Origin: Anaerolineaceae bacterium
GTDB taxonomy: Bacteria; Chloroflexota; Anaerolineae; Anaerolineales; Villigracilaceae
Reading direction: 5' to 3'
Length of the DNA: 39,914 bases
Assembly: GCA_009885525.1 (NCBI GenBank)
Contig: VFKN01000133.1
Coordinates: forward strand, 1 to 39,914
This document shows positions 9,059 through 17,512 of this stretch, piece by piece. The number at the start of each line of letters is the position of its first letter. The first letter of the stretch is position 1. The position numbers and the translations under genes are program-made. A model generated the notes under the pieces. The model did not search any database and was not told where the DNA came from. It worked only from the letters and a program-made list of their open reading frames with translations.

Positions 9059-9090
9059 CGCGCCCTCGAGAAATCGGGGGCGCGTTTTCA
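9059..9090 (+). terminator. Rho-independent terminator after the surface protein gene
   Basis: cgcgccctcga-gaaa-tcgggggcgcg stem followed by tttt. Confidence 0.7.
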
Positions 9091-9122
9091 TTACTTTGTA
9101 CATCATAATGAATAGCAAATCC

Positions 9123-9287
9123 TTGCGAAAACAGCAATTCTCAGTATGAATATGTCATTGCGAGGAGGGTGTTTTTCCCGACGAAGCAATCTCCTGTTTT
9201 GTCGAGGAGATTGCTTCGCACACCGTCCTGTGTTCGGTGCAGGGAAGTGCGCTCGCAATGACATATTGAGAATTGCTGTTGCGAAAA
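9123..9287. mobile_element. MITE-like palindromic element (copy B) with putative 9-bp target duplication
   Basis: 12-bp arms cagcaattctca (9132-9143) / tgagaattgctg (9267-9278); flanking direct repeats ttgcgaaaa (9123-9131 and 9279-9287); core tgtcattgcgagg...ctcgcaatgaca. Confidence 0.75.
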
Positions 9288-9295
9288 ATCTTCTC

Positions 9296-9337
9296 TTGAC
9301 CCTGACTTGAACGGGGTTATAATTCAGTCACTGAATT
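9296..9337 (+). promoter_or_regulatory. Sigma70-type promoter with an overlapping/adjacent palindromic operator
   Basis: TTGACC (9296-9301), 16-nt spacer, TATAAT (9318-9323), perfect palindrome AATTCAGT-C-ACTGAATT (9321-9337). Confidence 0.65.
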
Positions 9338-9342
9338 TTGGA

Positions 9343-9831
9343 ATGCAAAGTGCTGTTATGGAATCAACCACAAACGACGAACTCCGCGAACTCTCCCTGC
9401 TCGAACAAATCGAGAGCGACCCAAATGTAAATCAATCCGCGCTGGCTACGCAACTTGGCGTTGCTGTTGGCACGGTCAATTGGCATTTAAAGCGACTGAT
9501 CGCCAAAGGCGCAGTCAAAGTCTCGCGCGCCGAGCGCAAAAAACTGCGCTACATCATCACCCCCGAAGGACTCGCCCTGCGCGCCCGCCTCGCGGTGGAT
9601 TATGTCGAGCGCTCGTTTTCCGTTTATCGGCGCACACGTCAGCGCGTGAAAGACCACGTCACAAAAATCCGCAAGGCGGGTTATGAAAGCGTACGCATCG
9701 TTGGCTCCGGCGACGTAGCGGATATTTGCAAACTCACTTGTCTCGAACAAGGCATCGCAGTTGTCAACGACAAATCTGCACCCGCCTTGATATTAGATGG
9801 ATATAAAATAAAACTGGAAGGAATAGAATGA
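9343..9831 (+). CDS. MarR/winged-helix regulator of the EPS-associated type
   Basis: LSLLEQIESDPNVNQSALATQLGVAVGTVNWHLKRLIAKGAVKVSRAERKKLRYIITPEGLALRARLAVDYVERS, winged HTH; located first in the polysaccharide cluster. Start could be 9343 or 9358. Confidence 0.75.
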   Translation: MQSAVMESTTNDELRELSLLEQIESDPNVNQSALATQLGVAVGTVNWHLKRLIAKGAVKVSRAERKKLRYIITPEGLALRARLAVDYVERSFSVYRRTRQRVKDHVTKIRKAGYESVRIVGSGDVADICKLTCLEQGIAVVNDKSAPALILDGYKIKLEGIE

Positions 9832-10838
9832 CAGACAAACATGTATTGATAACAGGTGGTGCTGGATATATCGGATCGATCCTTACCTCGGAACTGCTGC
9901 GCCAAAACTATCGTGTCACAATTCTTGATTCACTGCTTTTTGGCGGAGAAGCGATCGTCCCGTTTTTACACCATCCTAATTTCCACTTCATCAAAGCGGA
10001 TGTAACCGAACCGCGCGCAATCCGCGATGCAGTTAAGCGTGACTGGCAGACCCCGACCGCCGTTGTTCATCTCGCCGCGATTGTCGGCTTTCCCGCGTGC
10101 CAGGCAGTAGGGAAGCAGGTTTCATGGAAATATAATTTTGATTCCACGAAAATGGCTTTTGAGCAGGCTTCCGATTTGGGCGTGGAGCGATTTATATTCG
10201 CATCCACGTACAGCAATTACGGTTTATCCGAAGATGGAAAACCCGTGACTGAAGAATCCCCGCTCAACCCGCAATCTTTATACGCGGAAACAAAAATTGC
10301 ATCGGAAGAATATTTGCTCGCGCAAAAAGACGCGGCCTGTGCACCGTTAGTTTTCCGTTTTGCAACATTATACGGACTCTCCCCGCGCACGCGCTTCGAC
10401 CTGATCGTGAATCAATTCGTCCTCGAAGCATTTACCAAGCGCGAGTTAATCATCTACCAGCGCGGATATTCACGCTCGTTCGTCCATATCCGCGACGTGG
10501 TGCGCGGCGTGATCATAGGGCTTGAAGCCGAGCAAAACAAGATCCGCGGGCAGGTTTTCAACTTGGGCGGCGAGAATGGCAATTACACAAAAAATGAAAT
10601 CGTAGATCTTGTTCTCAAACGCATGCCCGAAGTGGTTGTGCAATATAAGGACATGTCCTTCGGCGGCGACATGCGCGACATCACCGTATCGTTTGAAAAG
10701 ATCAAGCGCGTACTCGGTTTTGAGACAACATTAAATGTAGACGACGGCGTCCGCGAAGTATTGTTCGCATTGAAATCGGGTTTGATCAAAAATCCAACTG
10801 ATGACAGATATAGAAACGCACAGTTTATTGTGCAGTAA
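9828..10838 (+). CDS. NAD-dependent epimerase/dehydratase (extended SDR)
   Basis: HVLITGGAGYIGSILTSELL Rossmann motif; YAETKIASEEY catalytic YxxxK; ATGA overlap with the upstream regulator. Confidence 0.9.
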   Translation: MTDKHVLITGGAGYIGSILTSELLRQNYRVTILDSLLFGGEAIVPFLHHPNFHFIKADVTEPRAIRDAVKRDWQTPTAVVHLAAIVGFPACQAVGKQVSWKYNFDSTKMAFEQASDLGVERFIFASTYSNYGLSEDGKPVTEESPLNPQSLYAETKIASEEYLLAQKDAACAPLVFRFATLYGLSPRTRFDLIVNQFVLEAFTKRELIIYQRGYSRSFVHIRDVVRGVIIGLEAEQNKIRGQVFNLGGENGNYTKNEIVDLVLKRMPEVVVQYKDMSFGGDMRDITVSFEKIKRVLGFETTLNVDDGVREVLFALKSGLIKNPTDDRYRNAQFIVQ

Positions 10839-10844
10839 AAAAAT

Positions 10845-10877
10845 TAAAGGTTCAAGGTTTAAAGTTGAAGGATAAAA
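10845..10877. repeat. GGTTGAA/AAGTTGAAGG-type short repeat tract
   Basis: attaaaggttcaaggtttaaagttgaaggata; similar tracts at 11292, 12269, 13190 and 25907. Confidence 0.6.
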
Positions 10878-10878
10878 T

Positions 10879-11295
10879 ATGACGACTGCAAAGCGGTTTG
10901 AGGAATTGGAAGTTTGGCAGAAAGCGAAGGAGTTAACAAACTCGGTTTACAAACATTCCTCTGATGGAGCTTTTGCGCGTGATTTTGGTTTGCGCGATCA
11001 AATGCGCCGAGCCGCAGTTTCGATCATGTCAAATATTGCTGAAGGGTTTGAAAGCCAGACGCAATCTATGTTTATAAAATATCTTGGTCATGCAAAAGGT
11101 TCTGCGGGCGAGTTGCGCGCCCAACTTTATATTGCCAGAGATCAAGGCTATATTACTGACGAGGAATTTAAGACAATATTTTCAACAGCAGAAATATGCA
11201 GCAAACAACTTGCCCGTTTTATTCAATATCTAGAATCCCAACCCAATGCGCGGCGCGTCCGCGAAGAAGGAGTAACTTACAATGTCGAACAATAA
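10879..11295 (+). CDS. Four-helix-bundle protein (S23 / 23S rRNA intervening-sequence family)
   Basis: [23 protein letters not shown]...[61 protein letters not shown] is the canonical family pattern. Confidence 0.92.
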   Translation: MTTAKRFEELEVWQKAKELTNSVYKHSSDGAFARDFGLRDQMRRAAVSIMSNIAEGFESQTQSMFIKYLGHAKGSAGELRAQLYIARDQGYITDEEFKTIFSTAEICSKQLARFIQYLESQPNARRVREEGVTYNVEQ

Positions 11296-12289
11296 CCTTA
11301 CACCTGCAACTTTTCAACCTTCAACTTTTTGGCAAAACAAACGTGTGATCGTCACCGGCGGCGCGGGCTTTCTCGGCTCGTTCGTTATTGAAAAACTGAA
11401 AGAACGCGGCGCAACCGATATTTTTATCCCCCGCAAAAAAGATTACAACCTCACCGAGCGCGAAGCCATCGAACGCTTCTACGCGGATGCGCTTAAAGAT
11501 ATCGACCCGAAGAATGTAGTCGTGATTCACCTCGCAGCCAACGTGGGCGGCATTGGCGCGAACCGTGAACATCCCGCCGAATTCTTTTATGACAACATGA
11601 TCATGGGCGTGGAATTAATGCATCAGGCTTACAAACGCGGCGTGGGAAAATTCGTGGCGACAGGAACCGTATGCGCCTATCCTAAATTCACGCCCGTCCC
11701 TTTCAAAGAAGATGATCTGTGGAACGGTTATCCCGAAGAGACGAACGCGCCTTATGGTCTCGCCAAAAAAATGATGCTCGTACAGGCGCAGACTTATCGT
11801 CAGCAATATGGCTTCAACGCCATTTATCTTCTGCCCGTAAATCTTTACGGCCCGCGCGATAATTTCAACTTGCAGACCTCGCATGTGATTCCGGCACTTG
11901 TCCGCAAGGCAGTTGAAGCGGGCGAACGCGGCGACAAGGAATTACAAGTCTGGGGCGACGGCTCCCCCACCCGCGAATTTTTATATGTTGAAGACGCCGC
12001 CGATGGCATCCTGGCCGCCACTGAAAATTACAACGGTGACCTGCCTGTCAACCTCGGCTCTGGTTATGAAATTTCAATCAAAGACTTAACAGAAATGATC
12101 GTGAAGATGACCGGCTTCGAAGGCAAACTTCACTGGCAAACCGATAAACCCAACGGCCAGCCCCGCCGCGGACTCGATGTGACCCGCGCGAAGGAATTAT
12201 TCGGCTGGAGTGCGCAAATCTCATTTGATGAAGGCATGAAGCGCACCATCGAGTGGTTCAAGGAGAATAGGTTGAAAGTTACAGGTTAA
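11282..12289 (+). CDS. GDP-L-fucose synthase-like NAD-dependent epimerase
   Basis: [66 protein letters not shown]; 14-nt overlap with the upstream gene. Confidence 0.85.
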   Translation: MSNNNLTPATFQPSTFWQNKRVIVTGGAGFLGSFVIEKLKERGATDIFIPRKKDYNLTEREAIERFYADALKDIDPKNVVVIHLAANVGGIGANREHPAEFFYDNMIMGVELMHQAYKRGVGKFVATGTVCAYPKFTPVPFKEDDLWNGYPEETNAPYGLAKKMMLVQAQTYRQQYGFNAIYLLPVNLYGPRDNFNLQTSHVIPALVRKAVEAGERGDKELQVWGDGSPTREFLYVEDAADGILAATENYNGDLPVNLGSGYEISIKDLTEMIVKMTGFEGKLHWQTDKPNGQPRRGLDVTRAKELFGWSAQISFDEGMKRTIEWFKENRLKVTG

Positions 12290-12340
12290 AAGGTTGAAGG
12301 TTATTCAACCTTCAACCTTAAACTTTCCAACCTTAAACAC
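12269..12340. repeat. GGTTGAA-type tract forming a hairpin
   Basis: aggttgaaagttacaggttaaaaggttgaaggtt-a-ttcaaccttcaaccttaaactttccaacctt. Confidence 0.75.
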
Positions 12341-12343
12341 AAA

Positions 12344-13189
12344 ATGACCGAAATCATAAAACACGAACCAACTACTGTTTACATCAAACCGCCTAAAGGC
12401 TTCGCCGCACTTAACCTGCGCGACCTTTGGATCTATCGCGAACTGGTCTTCTTTATGATCTGGCGCGATATTAAAGTCCGCTACAAACAAACTTTGCTCG
12501 GCGCATTATGGGCGATCATCCAACCTGTGCTGACCATGCTCGTCTTCACATTTTTGTTCGGCAAGATCGCAAAGGTTTCATCAGATGGCATTCCATATCC
12601 CATTTTTTCTTACACGGCACTTTTACCGTGGGGACTCTTTGTTGCCGCCCTTAACCAAGCCAGCCGATCACTTACGTCCAATCACAACATGATCACGAAG
12701 ATCTACTTTCCGCGGCTGATACTACCCGTGGCGTCAGTACTTGGCGGTCTCGTGGATTTTGCCATCGCATTCGTTGTGTTGATATTTCTGATGATTTACT
12801 ACAAAGTATCTCCCGCGTGGGCAAGTCTTTGGACCTTGCCGCTCTTCCTGCTGCTGGCGATCATCACGGCATTAGGCGTGTCGCTATGGCTCTCTGCGAT
12901 CAACGTTCAATATCGTGATGTGAACTACGCGCTCCCTTTTATGACTCAATTCTGGTTGTTCATCACACCCGTTGCTTATTCTTCCAGTGTGATCTCTCAA
13001 AAATGGCAGCTGGCATATTCCATGAATCCCATGGCGGGCGTGGTCAATGGATTCCGCTGGGCGTTACTCGGCTCGGGTAATGGACCGGATGCTTCGTTAT
13101 GGGTTTCAGTGGCAATATCATTTCTTATTCTATTTAGCGGGTTGTTCTATTTTCGCAATATGGAAAAGACCTTCGCGGATACCATATGA
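12344..13189 (+). CDS. ABC-2 type polysaccharide exporter permease (Wzm-like)
   Basis: LVFFMIWRDIKVRYKQTLLGALWAIIQPVLTMLVFTFLFGKIAKV; YRDVNYALPFMTQFWLFITPVAY; next to a Wzt-like ATPase. Confidence 0.93.
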   Translation: MTEIIKHEPTTVYIKPPKGFAALNLRDLWIYRELVFFMIWRDIKVRYKQTLLGALWAIIQPVLTMLVFTFLFGKIAKVSSDGIPYPIFSYTALLPWGLFVAALNQASRSLTSNHNMITKIYFPRLILPVASVLGGLVDFAIAFVVLIFLMIYYKVSPAWASLWTLPLFLLLAIITALGVSLWLSAINVQYRDVNYALPFMTQFWLFITPVAYSSSVISQKWQLAYSMNPMAGVVNGFRWALLGSGNGPDASLWVSVAISFLILFSGLFYFRNMEKTFADTI

Positions 13190-13274
13190 GTTGAAGGTTA
13201 TAGGTTGAAAGTTGCAGGTTAAAAAACTTCAACCCTTCAACTTTCAACCTTTCAACTTTCAAACCTTAAAACCC
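13190..13274. repeat. GGTTGAA-type tract forming a hairpin
   Basis: ttgaaggttataggttgaaagttgcaggttaaaaaacttcaacccttcaactttcaacctttcaactttcaaacctt. Confidence 0.75.
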
Positions 13275-13275
13275 T

Positions 13276-14571
13276 ATGACAACAGCAATCAGCGTAAAAA
13301 ATCTCGGTAAACAATATCGCATCGGCGCAGCGCAGACTAAATTCAAGTACGGCATGCTGCGCGAAGTCCTCGTGGATGCGGCAATGACTCCTGTCCGCAT
13401 TTATAGATCGTTGACCGGAAAAGGTGCGCGCGGCATAACCAATACATCTTCTTTTTGGGCGTTAAAGGATATTTCCTTTGATCTCGAAGAAGGCAAAGTG
13501 CTCGGCATTGTAGGACGCAACGGCGCGGGCAAAAGCACTTTGCTAAAAATTCTCTCGCGCGTCACCGAACCAACCCTCGGCACCGTGACCGTGCGCGGAC
13601 GCGTCGGTTCGCTGCTAGAAGTTGGCACAGGTTTTCACCCCGAACTTACCGGACGCGAAAATATTTTCATGAACGGTGCGATCCTCGGCATGAAAAATGC
13701 AGAGATTGAATCTAAATTTGATGAGATCGTGGATTTCTCTGAAGTCAGTCAGTTCATTGATACGCCCGTCAAGCGCTATTCATCGGGCATGTATCTGCGG
13801 CTTGCGTTTGCAGTTGCCGCGCATCTTGAACCTGAAATCCTCGTCGTGGATGAAGTTCTCGCGGTCGGTGATGCTGAGTTCCAAAAGAAGTGTCTCGGCA
13901 AAATGGGTGATGTTGCGCAGCAGGGACGCACAGTTTTATTTGTGAGTCATAACATGTCTGCAATTTTGCGGTTGACGCAGGAAGCGCTTGTTTTGAACAA
14001 AGGCCAACTCATCATGCGCGGACCTACGCAGGAGGCTGTTGATTTTTATCTTTCGTCAGGACAGACTCAGGCTGGCGAGCGGATATGGGATGCGGATGAA
14101 ATCCCGGCATCCAGTCAACCGTTTACACCAATCAATTTGAAAATCAAAAATAAAATCGGAAAAGTTGTCGACGTTGTCCGCTCGACGGAACCCGTCACGG
14201 TTGAATTTGAATATCAACTTGACGCGCCGATCACAGGTCTGCGTATTGGATTTTATCTCAGCACCATGCGCGGCGAATATGTGTTGACTTCATTTGACAC
14301 CGATGCCCCCGAAATGTTCGATCAATTTGATTCGCGCAAAGCGGGCCGTTACATCAGCCGCGCGGAAATTCCCGCCGATATTTTCAACGAAGGCAGATAT
14401 AGCATTGGCGTGAACGCGAGCTCGTTCGGCGTGCGCCGCTATTTCATGGATGAGAACGCGATTGCGTTTAACGTGGATATTTCCGGCGCACCAGGCACGC
14501 AATGGCCCGAGCCGCGTGTCGGTCCTGTTCGTCCGCGCTTAAATTGGAAGATCGAGAAAATAGATAAATAG
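13276..14571 (+). CDS. Polysaccharide ABC transporter ATP-binding protein with C-terminal Wzt_C-like domain
   Basis: Walker A GRNGAGKSTLLK, YSSGMYLRLAFAVAAHLEPEILVVDEVLAVGDAEFQKKC, C-terminal beta-rich domain after residue ~270. Confidence 0.93.
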   Translation: MTTAISVKNLGKQYRIGAAQTKFKYGMLREVLVDAAMTPVRIYRSLTGKGARGITNTSSFWALKDISFDLEEGKVLGIVGRNGAGKSTLLKILSRVTEPTLGTVTVRGRVGSLLEVGTGFHPELTGRENIFMNGAILGMKNAEIESKFDEIVDFSEVSQFIDTPVKRYSSGMYLRLAFAVAAHLEPEILVVDEVLAVGDAEFQKKCLGKMGDVAQQGRTVLFVSHNMSAILRLTQEALVLNKGQLIMRGPTQEAVDFYLSSGQTQAGERIWDADEIPASSQPFTPINLKIKNKIGKVVDVVRSTEPVTVEFEYQLDAPITGLRIGFYLSTMRGEYVLTSFDTDAPEMFDQFDSRKAGRYISRAEIPADIFNEGRYSIGVNASSFGVRRYFMDENAIAFNVDISGAPGTQWPEPRVGPVRPRLNWKIEKIDK

Positions 14572-14592
14572 AGAATGGATAAATAGAGAATA
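14563..14592. repeat. 15-bp tandem duplication spanning a stop codon
   Basis: gataaatagagaatg / gataaatagagaata. Confidence 0.7.
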
Positions 14593-14635
14593 GTTTCCAA
14601 TTACTACTTTCTGCTCTCTGTTCCCTTCACCAAAC

Positions 14636-16288
14636 ATGGCAAAAACATCCCCCCTTCGCAACCTATTAGGCGACCTGCCCTTCACTGCCGAAATTGATTG
14701 GATGCTGCGGTCAAAGAATCGTCCGCGCAAAGATCATTTCAATTTGGACAAATTGCAAAAATCATTGCCCGCCGCGCGCGCGGTAGTTGAACCATTTGCA
14801 AAGAACGCAAAACTACATGCTGAGCATGGTCGAAGCACCGGCAAAAAGGTTTTGTTCTTTGCCACCTTGCATTATTGGATTGAACAATCTGCGTATCTTG
14901 GTTTGGCGCTGGCGGGGCTTGGGCACAAGGTCACGCTGTTGACGCTCCCCTATTCCGAATGGCATAAAGAAAAAGATAATTTCACACAACGACAGCGCGT
15001 ACTTCATACCAAAGATGCGCTCGCTTCATTATCTCCGCTCATCAAGCATGTTTCCATGCTTGACCTTCGACCCTTCGACAGGCTCAGGGCAACGCCTTCA
15101 ACCTTCGACCTTCCAACTGCCATTCAAGCCGACATCAAAGAGATTTCACTTTGGGACGTGCAATACACCTTGATGCGTGAAGAAGTGGATATGAACGATG
15201 CGGGCGACCGCGCGTTGTATGATCTGCGGATTCAACGTAATACCTTCGCCGCCAAAGCCGCGCTCGAATGGCTGCAATCCAACAAGCCTGATGTGGTTTT
15301 AATTCCCAACGGTTTAATTCTCGAAATGGGAATTGTCTTCCGCGTGGCGCGTTATTTGAATATTGACGCGGTCACTTATGAATTCAACGATCAACGCGAA
15401 CAGATCTGGCTCGCGCAAAATTCATCCATCATGCAGCAGGAAACCGATTATCTTGTGAATGCGCGCTGTCATTTGCCCATCACCGATGAAATGTTCGAGC
15501 GCGTTGCGGATCTGGAAAACGCCCGCCGTGGCGCACGCGTGTGGGGTAAATCCAAACGCTTGTGGCAATACGTCTCCTCGCAGGGCGCAATCGAGACGCG
15601 CAAAATACTCGGCTTGGATGATCGCCCCGTGGTGATGCTGGCCGCGAATGTTTTGGGTGACAGTCTCACCTTGGGTCGTGATATCTTCGCGGCTTCGATG
15701 ACCGAGTGGATCACGAAGACCGTTCAATATTTTGCAAAACGCACTGATGTGCAAATGGTCATCCGCGTGCATCCGGGGGAGAAACTCGTTCCGCAGGCGA
15801 AATCGATGGGCACAGTGGTGCGCGAGGCGCTGGCGGAAATCCCCAATCATATTCATATCATCGGCGCGCTGGATAAAATCAACACGTATGATTTAATCGA
15901 GATCGCGAATGTTGGTCTGGCATACACAACAACAGTTGGACTCGAAACCGCGATGAATGGCCGCCCCGTGATTTCATGCGGCGATACGCATTATCGCGCG
16001 CGCGGATTTACCCTCGACCCGAATACATGGGATGAATACTACGCCACGCTCGAAAAAGTTTTAGCGGATATTCCCGCCCACCAATTGAACGAAAAGCAAA
16101 CCGAGTTCACATGGAATTACGCTTACCGATTCTTTTTTGAATATCCGCGCCCCTTCCCGTGGCGCTTGATGAATTTCTGGGATGACCTTGAAGTCTGGCC
16201 GCTTGAGAAAGTATTGAGCAAAGAAGGTCTGGCGCAATTCAAAGATACATTTGACTTTTTGGTGAATGAACCATTCACATGGAAATGA
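14636..16288 (+). CDS. Capsule-polysaccharide-synthesis-like glycosyltransferase
   Basis: KKVLFFATLHYWIEQSAYLGLALAGLGHKVTLLTLPYSEW N-terminal Rossmann; DVQMVIRVHPGEKL; LIEIANVGLAYTTTVGLETAMNGRPVISCGDTHYRARGFT, typical of capsule-synthesis GTs. Confidence 0.7.
   Translation: MAKTSPLRNLLGDLPFTAEIDWMLRSKNRPRKDHFNLDKLQKSLPAARAVVEPFAKNAKLHAEHGRSTGKKVLFFATLHYWIEQSAYLGLALAGLGHKVTLLTLPYSEWHKEKDNFTQRQRVLHTKDALASLSPLIKHVSMLDLRPFDRLRATPSTFDLPTAIQADIKEISLWDVQYTLMREEVDMNDAGDRALYDLRIQRNTFAAKAALEWLQSNKPDVVLIPNGLILEMGIVFRVARYLNIDAVTYEFNDQREQIWLAQNSSIMQQETDYLVNARCHLPITDEMFERVADLENARRGARVWGKSKRLWQYVSSQGAIETRKILGLDDRPVVMLAANVLGDSLTLGRDIFAASMTEWITKTVQYFAKRTDVQMVIRVHPGEKLVPQAKSMGTVVREALAEIPNHIHIIGALDKINTYDLIEIANVGLAYTTTVGLETAMNGRPVISCGDTHYRARGFTLDPNTWDEYYATLEKVLADIPAHQLNEKQTEFTWNYAYRFFFEYPRPFPWRLMNFWDDLEVWPLEKVLSKEGLAQFKDTFDFLVNEPFTWK
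15061..15120. repeat. Dispersed repeat sequence lying in frame inside the glycosyltransferase gene
   Basis: cccttcgacaggctcagggcaacg (compare acttcgacaggctcagtacaacg inside 24019-24192) followed by ccttcaaccttcgaccttcc. Confidence 0.6.
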
Positions 16289-16298
16289 AAATCGGAGT

Positions 16299-16349
16299 GC
16301 GGACTTTAGTCCGCTAGTAAACACATTAATTGCAGACTTTAGTCTGCAA
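16299..16349. repeat. Two palindromes sharing the core GACTTTAGTC
   Basis: gcggact-tt-agtccgc (16299-16314) and ttgcagact-tt-agtctgcaa (16330-16349). Confidence 0.85.
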
Positions 16350-16364
16350 TCCGGCAAGGATACA

Positions 16365-17189
16365 ATGACCAACGACACAAAACAAAAAGTACGCGAATTT
16401 TATGATGAGATCGGCTGGCAGCAGGAAGATGACGGGCTGTATCAAAACGCCCGTTACGAAGACCTGCGCCCTGTTTCACGCGAATACATCCACAAGACGC
16501 GATTGCGCGTGATGAATGGAATCATCGCAACTGGAAAATTTTTATTGGACGCGGGTTCCGGTCCCGTGCAATATGAGGAATACAAAACATATTCGCAGGG
16601 ATATGAAAAGCGCGTATGTTTGGATATTTCCATCCAGGCATTGCGCGAAGCGCGTGAGCGAATTGGCGAACATGGTTTGTTCGTTGTAGGCGATCTTGCG
16701 AATTTGCCGTTCAAGCAGGCAGCATTTGATGGCGCAGTCTCGATGCACGCGATTCATCATCTGGCGTTGCCGGAACATCCGCGCGCGTATGCTGAAATTC
16801 ATCGCGTACTTGCATCTGGAAGAACCGCCGCGATCATCAACGGCTGGCATGAACCGCGCTTGATTCAAATGGCGGAGCCGTTGATCGGGCTGATGCGAAA
16901 ATTATCAGGTCGTTCTGTAAAAAAGAAAAAAGAATGGTTAAACGACGAAGATGCCACTGGCACCTTTGTCCAAAAGATGACTCCTGAATGGCTTAAGCGG
17001 GAAATTGGCACAAAGATGAAAATTGAAATCAAACCCTGGCGCAGTCTCAGCACGCGCATGTTACGCTGGTTCGTGCGTCCCTTCGGTGGAAAAATATTCT
17101 TGAAATTCATGTTCTGGCTCGAAGGCATCTTCCCGAAATTCTTTGCCGAGAACGGGCAATATCCGTTGATTATAGTGAAGAAGGCTTAA
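16365..17189 (+). CDS. Class I SAM-dependent methyltransferase
   Basis: GKFLLDAGSGPVQYEEY, DISIQALREARERIGEHGLFVVGDLANLPFKQAAFDGAVSMHAIHHL; ATG at 16365 preferred. Confidence 0.85.
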   Translation: MTNDTKQKVREFYDEIGWQQEDDGLYQNARYEDLRPVSREYIHKTRLRVMNGIIATGKFLLDAGSGPVQYEEYKTYSQGYEKRVCLDISIQALREARERIGEHGLFVVGDLANLPFKQAAFDGAVSMHAIHHLALPEHPRAYAEIHRVLASGRTAAIINGWHEPRLIQMAEPLIGLMRKLSGRSVKKKKEWLNDEDATGTFVQKMTPEWLKREIGTKMKIEIKPWRSLSTRMLRWFVRPFGGKIFLKFMFWLEGIFPKFFAENGQYPLIIVKKA

Positions 17190-17197
17190 ACGTTTGA

Positions 17198-17232
17198 TTG
17201 ACTCTGTCTTTTTACTAGGCTAGAATCTAGCC
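17198..17232 (+). promoter_or_regulatory. Promoter of the toxin-antitoxin pair with palindromic operator over the -10
   Basis: TTGACT (17198-17203), 17-nt spacer, TAGAAT (17221-17226); perfect inverted repeat GGCTAGA-A-TCTAGCC (17218-17232). Confidence 0.65.
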
Positions 17233-17263
17233 AGATAGGACAGATTTTTTAGAAGGAGAAAGC

Positions 17264-17512
17264 ATGAACGACATCTGGCAAATTCAGGATGCAAAGAATA
17301 AATTAAGTGAAGTCGTCGCGCACGCTCTTAAGCGGGGACCGCAAGTAATTACGCGGCACGGGCAAAAAACGGTTGTTGTCGTTTCTTATTTGGAATACGA
17401 GAAATTACGCAAATCACAGGGAAAACTTTCCGAGTTTTTCCACAATTCCCCCCTGGCTGGCGTTGACCTAACTCGCGATAAAAGCCTGCCGCGCAAAGGT
17501 TTTGAACTATGA
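17264..17512 (+). CDS. Phd/YefM-family antitoxin
   Basis: WQIQDAKNKLSEVVAHALKRGPQVITRHGQKTVVVVSYLEYEKL is the typical Phd N-terminal motif; ATGA overlap with the toxin. Confidence 0.9.
   Translation: MNDIWQIQDAKNKLSEVVAHALKRGPQVITRHGQKTVVVVSYLEYEKLRKSQGKLSEFFHNSPLAGVDLTRDKSLPRKGFEL

Noticed and set aside
10879-11332. Diversity-generating retroelement (because the four-helix-bundle protein is Avd-like)
   Set aside because: No reverse transcriptase ORF and no template/variable repeat pair were found in the window.
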